From: Calliopsis andreniformis
Lineage: Eukaryota > Arthropoda > Insecta > Hymenoptera > Andrenidae
NCBI RefSeq assembly: GCF_051401765.1
Contig: NC_135064.1
Span: 20,124,001-20,188,000 of the forward strand
Direction: 5' to 3'
DNA length: 64,000 bases
Under the pieces are notes generated by a model, which saw only the letters and a list, made by a program, of their open reading frames with translations, was not told the origin of the DNA and made no database searches. Positions 56,641-64,000 of this stretch are shown piece after piece (within the stretch, counting starts at the first letter, position 1; every line of letters starts with the position of its first letter). The translations under genes were made by a program, and so were the position numbers.

Positions 56641-59600
56641 TGGCGTTCTTGATAGAGAACTGTAACGTGGGCTTAATGGAAATATTATTTACAGAGATAC
56701 ATAAATAAGTGAAGTTTTATATCTTTATATCATAACCTTTTATTATAACAGGATTATTAGGCCACGATATATTTCACTCAGAGAATTGTTATTTCCAGAT
56801 CTACCATCAACGTTCAGATTGAACCCCAGGAAGACTTAATTCCAGAAAATTTACGCTCGGAACTTCGCCCAAGACAAATTTGCGGAAATTTATTCCCCGA
56901 CTTCTCGCTCGACTTAATTCGCCCGTTAATTAGGACAAAGGACCTTCCAAATTTAGCGCGACACACTTCGCGATTGCTCTCCAGTGGAGTGCAGTCCAAC
57001 GTGTCCTTTTACTGCCAGTAGAAAATTGTTTCGTTATCAGGCCGAGGGACGCGGTGCCGTGCATCAGATTCCAGGCGTCGCGTCCCGTTAACGCCGCTGG
57101 AAAATAATTTCAATGGGATCCGCGCCAAGAATCTTGGTCGGGATGGTAGGCTGAAAGTGCACCGTAATCTGCATTGTATTACCGCTCGCGGCTTTACCAG
57201 AGCCGCGATAAGAAGCTCCCACTGGTGTCGATAGCACAAATTCACTGAACACACCAGATTTAAAACTTTAAGCGATACTTTCTTGGTGATTTTTCCATGC
57301 ACTCTTCTTTACTTACATTCCTAAATTTCGTGTTTCTAATTATAGAATTAATAACACTTTTTAGATTATTAATAGAAATCGAGAGGTTTTCGATACAATA
57401 ATCGATGATCACTGTAGAAGTATAACATTACTGAGTTGAAGACTACTTAATTTTTAAATAAAGAAAAATGAAGGCAACTTTGTAGAAGTAGCAGTAGACT
57501 AAAGTGGCGATGAGTTATAATTTCGTAAGTCGTGAAGGAAAAATCAGTTGTTTGCATGCTAGATAGTAGAAACAGTGCTAAGAGGAAAAGTAGTTACCAA
57601 GTTTTCTACAATTGTTTTCTTGAAACGTTGGTCAGATAAAAGGTGAAATTCCGACGCTAGGAAAAGTAACTCATCCAATCTTCTCGGTGGTCGAGGGGAA
57701 CACTTTAAGGGCAACGAGTTGGGGATTCTTGGAATTGTGAGTGGTAGATTCCAGAAATTGTGCTCGACTCCTGACAGCATAGCTGACTGATGTTGTGTGC
57801 CGGAATTTGGAATACAGTAAGTTGTAGTTTATAGGGAGACACTTCGCGTCAACATGAGATTTTCCTGATTCGTAAAGGCTTAGAAAAAGTAGTTTTATCA
57901 CAAAGGAATATAGAGGCGGACGATTGAAAAAAAAATATTGCTTGTTTTTCTCAGTCCTACTACATATTTTGCAGGAAGGAAGTCTGACTAGAGCGTGGTG
58001 TTTGTTCGACGCGCGCGTCAATTCCAATCGGTTCAACCTAGGCGAGGACAGGGAGAAAAAAGGCAGAGAGCCAAAAATATTATTCAATTAGCTGATGAAA
58101 CGGGCTTGAAATTCGTTAGACCGTGTAACCTGACCCAAGGAATTTAATTCATAATATCGTCTCGCGATTCGTGACGAGCAAGTGAAGCGTCGGCAGTAAC
58201 TGCATTGTCGGTTTAATTAAATAAGACATCTATCCTCCCAGGTGTAGAAGTTTATCGACCCGAAAATTCGTGTTCCACTTTCTTTCTCGTAACTTTCTCC
58301 CCTTCCTCTGTCTCGCGTTGTCGTGAAGTAATCTGAGTTTCAGTTATAATTAATTCATCTTTTCGCATCGAGGTTAAATTTCTTGCTGAATTCTGTTTGA
58401 ATCCACTTCAGAATGTTACTTCAGTAAGATCACTAGAGAATTTGTATGCAATTGTTTCGATAACAGAACGCAATGAATTTAATCATTAATCTATCGTACA
58501 TCAGATATGATAAAACAAATATATTGAAGTTATTAGATTTTCTCAGTATCGAATATGTGAAATGTTATCGGAAGATGTGACTAGAGTTGGAAAAAGGAAG
58601 ACTGAGTAAGAGAGAGAAGAGATATGTAATTTGAATTCGTAAGTAGTAGAAGAGTGATTATAGTCAGACATCGCTCGAACGTCGTACCTCAGGCAATACG
58701 TGTATCTGCAATCATTTCATATGTGCATTATTTTGAAAGCTGTTGCAAGTGAATATTTTCCACTTTAATAAAAGCTTCCATAACGCATGCACATTTATCG
58801 GTAAGCTTGTTCAAAATTCCTCATTGATTACCACTTTATATTCGATCCAACTTTTATCAGATTATACAGTTATTTGAACTCTATCCAGAACTCTTTCCAA
58901 CGAACTATTTCACAGATTTTTAACTCACTGTACCATAGCAAACTCTCTTAGAAATTATATCGTTCAGGAACTTATTATTTAGAAGTCTTTTGAGAATTCA
59001 GTAATTTCATAAAAATACAATTCTACATAATTACTACTTTGTAGGGAATTTACATCTGGTAATAATCTAAAGTTAGTTATTGCTTAAAAGCTGTTCACTA
59101 GAATAACACATTCCACTACCAATTTATCGATTCACTGTTGCCCTATTTGGGGACGAAAGGGCTCCAAAGCCAGTGTCAAATCTTTTCTGTGAAAACGCGA
59201 CGAACCAAACGTTGACGAACCCCACGTTCCCCAGAGCTCGCGTCGGTAAACACGTCGAGGGTCGGCAGGCAGGAACTTGTTCTAGTCAGCTATTTCAAAA
59301 CGTCGAAACTTGGTGGAAGCGATTTAATACCTGGTCCCCGACAGGTTTAGCGAATTACTCGTCGGACGTGTTACCACGTTCTCGCAATAGCGAAACGACG
59401 ATCAACTGGCATCCTAAATCGCACGTGGTTCGTCTCGCTTAGTCCTTTCTCTTTTCCTCTCTAGTTCGAAACTACCGGGAATCATGTAAATCATCGTGAG
59501 CCATTGTCTATAGATTGTTCGTCTGTTTCCGATACGCTGTAATAAATAATCCAATGTTGTTGACCTATGTCGTCGTTTGTTTTTCAACGTGAATATCCAT

Positions 59601-61229
59601 CAAAGCGGTTGGGTTTGTTTTTCAAACAGCTTACAGCTCGTTTCAGAAAATTGGTTCGATGACTGATTCTGGTGATAAAAAGTAGCTGACTCTCTGGGAT
59701 ATCATATCATTTGTTTAATGTTGAAGTTCTGTACATACGGTGGTATTAAAGGATAAATTTTTAGAGTAACCACATTTTTAAAGCGTCACAGCGAAGATGT
59801 ATTTGGTGTTTGAATTAGTTAACACAGTTTGAATAAAAGTGTAGCTTATTTATTTATTATTCATTATTTTAAGTACCATTTCACTCATGGATGTTAACAA
59901 ATATTGCAGGTGGCAGTTACTTCATTTTGAGGGTAGGATCGTTAACGTGTTACATCGCGTGTAATACGAAAGAGAATGCATGCATACGTGCTTTACACAA
60001 TGCTAGTAATAATTATGGTACTAAATATTGACTATGTTCGGATGTGTACATTGGATTTAGATGTAATAAGATTATAACATTGTATTATAGGAGATAAATA
60101 CAATAAATTCACGTATTTACACCGAGATCATTAACTGTTGACTGTGACTAGATGTTAATGTTATTTCTACTATAATTGAAAATTTCAAAATTTACGAATA
60201 CAATGTTGAAAATCTCTTCTTCTAAATTCGTTACAATATTTACTGATCCTGAGACTAATTGCTACCTCATCAAATTTCAAGTAATTGCTAGCCTCGCAAG
60301 CCAGAGAACTCCCAAGGAGAAGCGTCTAAGAAATTGAAGCGTCGATATACCCCAACGCAACGCGCCTTAGCCTGCCTTCCCTTTTTCGTTGTCATCGAAT
60401 TACCACTAGGGAAATAGGGGTTTGTTTATCTACGTGACTACGCGGCTGAAAAGTCACTTTGATTAAACGTGCCGATTAGCCAACAGAATGGCATGATAAA
60501 TTAAAGAGAAACGCTTAGCCTATGCCAATTACGTGCCAATGTCCTTGTCGAGAATCTAGTTAAGATTCTCGTTCCACTGTCTGACTTAAAAGCACACGTC
60601 ATTAAACTCAGCGTGGCCAAAGCTACTAGCAAGAAATATATTTCGTCTTTCCCTCGTGATTAAAGTTCATTCCACGTGCTATGATTATTAAATATACAAT
60701 ATAGGGTTGATTAATTGTGGGTTATGGAACTCATTTATATTGTCAATGGGTAGAAAAAATGAATTTATGATCTCTTCAACTATTTCTAGTAGAAAACTTG
60801 CAATTTTTACAAGCAATGGCGCAACAGAATTCTACTTCAGTTTAGTAATTAAATTATACCAAATGGTTCATACCATAAACTACAAATAAAAACAGTATTT
60901 AACATAGAAGCATACACAGTTAGAGATAATGGAATTTAGCAACTGGTAATACAGCGTCCCAAAACTTTCTCAAAACTATGTTTCTCGTACTCATGAACGT
61001 ACTACATCAACAATTCGACTAACAAAAATAAAATTTAAAAAGTGCGTTTCATAAAACTCCTAAATAAAAAACAAAGCAATTGTAAAAGCAAAGAGGTACG
61101 AAAATGTATAACTCGTACCGACACTAGTTTATTTAACCAAAAATAGAACGAAATAAGATGGAAAAAGCATGTAATCGATCATAAGAAAAATGGTAATGTT
61201 GTCGCTGTTTTTAGCCTTGAAGGTGTACA
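56641..61229. other. Unannotated mostly AT-rich stretch
   Basis: A perfect 9-bp hairpin CGAGAATCT/AGATTCTCG with a 5-nt loop lies at 60549-60571. GC-richer parts at 56800-57260 and 59160-59450. The 138-codon minus frame at 57671-58087 has no recognised domain. No RNA genes. Confidence 0.4.
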
Positions 61230-63140
61230 TAACCCTTTAAAGTTAGAAGTTTCGCGCGGAGAGCTTTCAGCTTCATCGCGGGTGGATGGCGCGTGTTACT
61301 TAACGCGCGCGAGTTCCGTTCTCCTCGGAGCTTTTAATACGGACGTTAATGTCGCCACGCATTGTGGCCGCGCGGCAGTTTTAAATTACGGTCGCGGCCG
61401 TATCTCCTGAATAGCAAATAATAGCGGCGTATAAACCCAGCGGGCGTTGGTTGCGACGTGCAAGCGATGCAATTAAAGAGAGCCCACTCGCGCGCGCGGA
61501 CTTTTCAGCCACTGTCCTCTCGGCCGCCCCGCCGTATACCTGCGTCATTTGCAAGAACGATAAAACCAGAGACGGAGGAGGGGGGAGGACTTGCTTATCC
61601 CCGCGGATGCTTCCGTCTGACAATGCCCGCTCTCGGGACATTTTTATCTGACAAGCAAATGGTTCGCGATCGCGAGCGTAACGAGTGCTCTCCAAGAAAT
61701 ATGAACTTTCGTTCGTTGACTCGCGTCTTGCGCCTCGGTGGTCAGGATATTGAATGGAAGTGGGTTTATTTCAAGGAGGAAGCTCCTGCGCCATCTTCCA
61801 GAGTATGAAAAGTTTCCATTTGTAAGTAGGATATACTGGGACTTCACGTTTTCCTTATTTACTTTATTATGCCGAGGTAGAAGTGAATCAGTTATAGAAA
61901 TTCTTGTTTATGGGAAAGCTGAATGTATTTGCATCTTGATTTACGTGGTTTTAGACGGGACCTCAGTTCTGATAGCGATGTAAATGTTAAATTATTGCGT
62001 ATATGAACTTCTATTTGCTACCTACGTGAAATCTATTCTCCAAAAATGTCCCATTTATTTAGAAACACCCTGTATAAATCCATAATTCCTTAACTCCTCC
62101 GTAACTCAGTAACCCGCTCTTCAATTAATTTCCCCAGAGCGACGCAAAAAGCTGCGGAGCGCAAAGAATTGACAGAATATCCGGTCGTCGAATTGACAGA
62201 AATATCCGTCGCAGAAATCCCGCGGCCCATTCGCAGCCCATCCCGAGCGAGTCCTTTGATCCGCCATTCACTCGGTTCACCCGTAATTCCGCGACGCGTC
62301 ACGGCCGCTTCGGTTTCGCGCGTCGCGTCTTCCGCATTGAATCATCGCGCTGGGCTCCATCGATTGTACACGCCAGGCTTCGCGGTACATCAGGCGCACT
62401 TTGTGCGCGTGAATCGATCCGCGGCAGGTTTTGACATCAGGAGCCCCCGAGAGGATCCGGTGGCTCCGATAAATCGTCGCGCCCATTGTTCGCGAGGATG
62501 GATCTGGGACGATCGTTCCGTTTTGGCACGGCCACGGTGGACTCGCCGCGGGCTCGTTATTCTTTTCATTGGATAGGGCTCTCGCTGCTCTCCCCGTGCA
62601 TATCATTTCGTCCCATTGCCCCTCGGCGGCTGACTGATCGTGCAGATCCTTTGCGGACGCGCGAACACGCTCCTCCGTTTCGTGTTTTCCCATCCGACCA
62701 TTGTTTCGGTTTCTCGTCTCCGAGACGGAAGAGGCAACGCCGCGTCGGCCCGTGGAGCAGAAAGCTCCGAGTTCGGAGCGATTGGCTGGCAGATTGAGCG
62801 GAAAATGTCTAGCTTACAATGTCACGCCGCCAACCCTTTTTCCACTTTTCTTTCCTCTTTCCTTCGTTCACCGCTGCGACTATTTTTTCGTTTCCTCTCT
62901 ACTAGATACGTCACCCTTCCTTGTGCCGGTTCTGGCAGCGGGGAAGAAAACCTGATCGACCTCCTTTGTTCGCGGTTTTTTATCTGCCCCGAGCGTCCGT
63001 CCAATTAAAGGGAAAGTTCTGCCTCAGGAACTACTGGGACAGCTGGTTCGCTCGTGCTTCCTACGATTTCCCACGGAAACTCGGCCTCCAAGATCTTGTT
63101 ACAGTTAAATTAGCTGGGGAGATGGACAATTTATTTCCAT
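61230..63140. other. CpG-rich region
   Basis: CG-dense from 61230 to 61740 and from 62090 to 63140, with frames up to 138 codons on minus (62277-62693) and 135 on plus (62169-62576) overlapping each other. A solitary inverse TIR CACCCTGTA is at 62066-62074 in the AT-rich gap. Homeodomain-like TTTTAATAC and TTTTAAATTACGG words occur at 61330-61395. No gene recognised. Confidence 0.3.
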
Positions 63141-64000
63141 AGTTTCTGCGCGTCCTCGATACCGAGTTTCTGATTTGCGATTGGTTTTGGGGGTTGGGAC
63201 TCGATGTGAGTTGGAGGATGATCATCCCGCTAGCTTGCTAACTCAAAGCAGTGCTTCTGTGGAAACATGGGAGAGGGATTTTATTGCGTCTTAAGAGGCC
63301 CACAGAGCCTCTTCTGCGCTTCTTATCTGAAAATCGACAAGCCCTACGTACAAACACGGTATTCGTGCTGTGATGTTTTTGTGGCTACCCTGTCTTTGAC
63401 TCTTCAACCGAAAGGATCTCCCCTGTACCATTTCTTCTTAAGACTAGAACTGCCAAACCTGTCAAAGTGACAGGTATGATTATTCTTTATACAAACTTTA
63501 TTTCTTTCTCAATTAATGCTGAAGAATTGAAAAAGAATATATGAATAAACATTACTTCTGTAAATTACAAATCTTCTCAAACATTTGTAATTGCAGCACA
63601 TCGTTAAAAATAGACATAGATTAACCATAATAGTTTCAGAGTTAAATATTACACAATTCATAAACCATTAAAGTTGAACCCACAGAAGGCAATCCTTCCT
63701 ACAATAGTCTCACCCACTGAACTCCACAGACAAATCTCTCAAAATTCACTCCCAGTCGATAACTTATAGCTAAGCTTTCACGTCCCAACAATACCAGGCA
63801 CCTCAGTATTCTCCAGTCTCAGCAGTGTCATTAAAAGGCACCGCCTAAATATAAACTTAGCGTCGACGAACGATCCCCCAGCTGCATCCGAGGAATAGCG
63901 TTCATGAATTAGCCATGCAACTAACTGCAAGTAGGATTTAATTAAGCCAGTGGTCAGCCGGTTATAGCGAACCTTTGCGACCGCGGCATTATCTCGCGGG
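63141..64000. other. Unannotated right edge
   Basis: Contains the TTAA-linked palindrome at 63438-63475. The rest is AT-rich until about 63830 and GC-richer at the very end. No gene recognised. Confidence 0.4.
63438..63475 (+). mobile_element. Possible piggyBac-type left terminus
   Basis: TTAAGACTAGAACTGCC followed by the perfect inverted repeat ACCTGTCA/TGACAGGT (63457-63464, 63468-63475). A TTAA next to an ACTAGAACTGCC-like start with an internal palindrome resembles piggyBac-type ends as I remember them. No opposite end lies in the remaining 525 bp, so it is a fragment, or the element continues beyond the window. Confidence 0.3.

Noticed and set aside
60140..60165. TGACTAGAT, the seed of insect miR-279
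   Set aside because: The match stops after nine bases and the flanks do not form a hairpin.

Overview
The window reads as insect nuclear DNA, most likely Hymenoptera. It is AT-rich and gene-poor, CpG-rich blocks are scattered through it, CpG does not look depleted, and the mobile elements are of insect types (a BEL/Pao LTR retrotransposon, short TA- and TTAA-flanked elements). The class 'insect' is well supported by the retrotransposon; the order is inference. No ribosomal, tRNA, snRNA or CRISPR feature was found, and no host gene exon could be recognised by eye. The window may be an intergenic desert or the inside of a very large intron.

The one clear protein-coding unit is the retrotransposon at 8927-16015. 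It is complete: two 601-bp LTRs (8927-9527 and 15415-16015) that read as identical, TG...CA ends, a 5-bp target duplication GGATT, a primer binding site matching the 3' end of tRNA-Tyr, a 540-nt leader with a 29-bp tandem repeat, a single uninterrupted 1717-residue Gag-Pol frame (10068-15221) with zinc knuckles, protease, reverse transcriptase, RNase H and integrase, and a polypurine tract. No envelope gene is present. Identical LTRs and an intact frame mean a very recent, possibly still active insertion.

Around it lie small non-coding repeats. These are an 8-bp microsatellite (311-640), a foldback family built on a 35-bp unit with copies at 3372-3620 and 52923-53048, purine-strand blocks (7195-7290, 7670-7890), and a TTAA-flanked palindrome (26379-26446). 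An old inverted-repeat family (R1) is at 22189-22440 and 29527-30682; its second copy was split by a TA-flanked and a TTAA-flanked element, and related R1 sequence gives the empty site for each. There are also twin elements with AAGGTGGGTCTAC ends (31914-32203), a 364-bp TA-flanked element with ~110-bp arms (41262-41625), a tandem duplication (49095-49315), and solitary TIR-like ends.

The rest is unannotated. GC- and CpG-rich blocks (about 2150-2920, 19081-20060, 24591-25340, 30770-31480, 32290-32980, 44010-44700, 48000-48650, 55740-56640, 61230-63140) carry long chance open frames on both strands, and some may be regulatory DNA. I found no convincing new biological system. The most informative items are the young BEL element, the nested insertions in R1 and the 35-bp foldback family.
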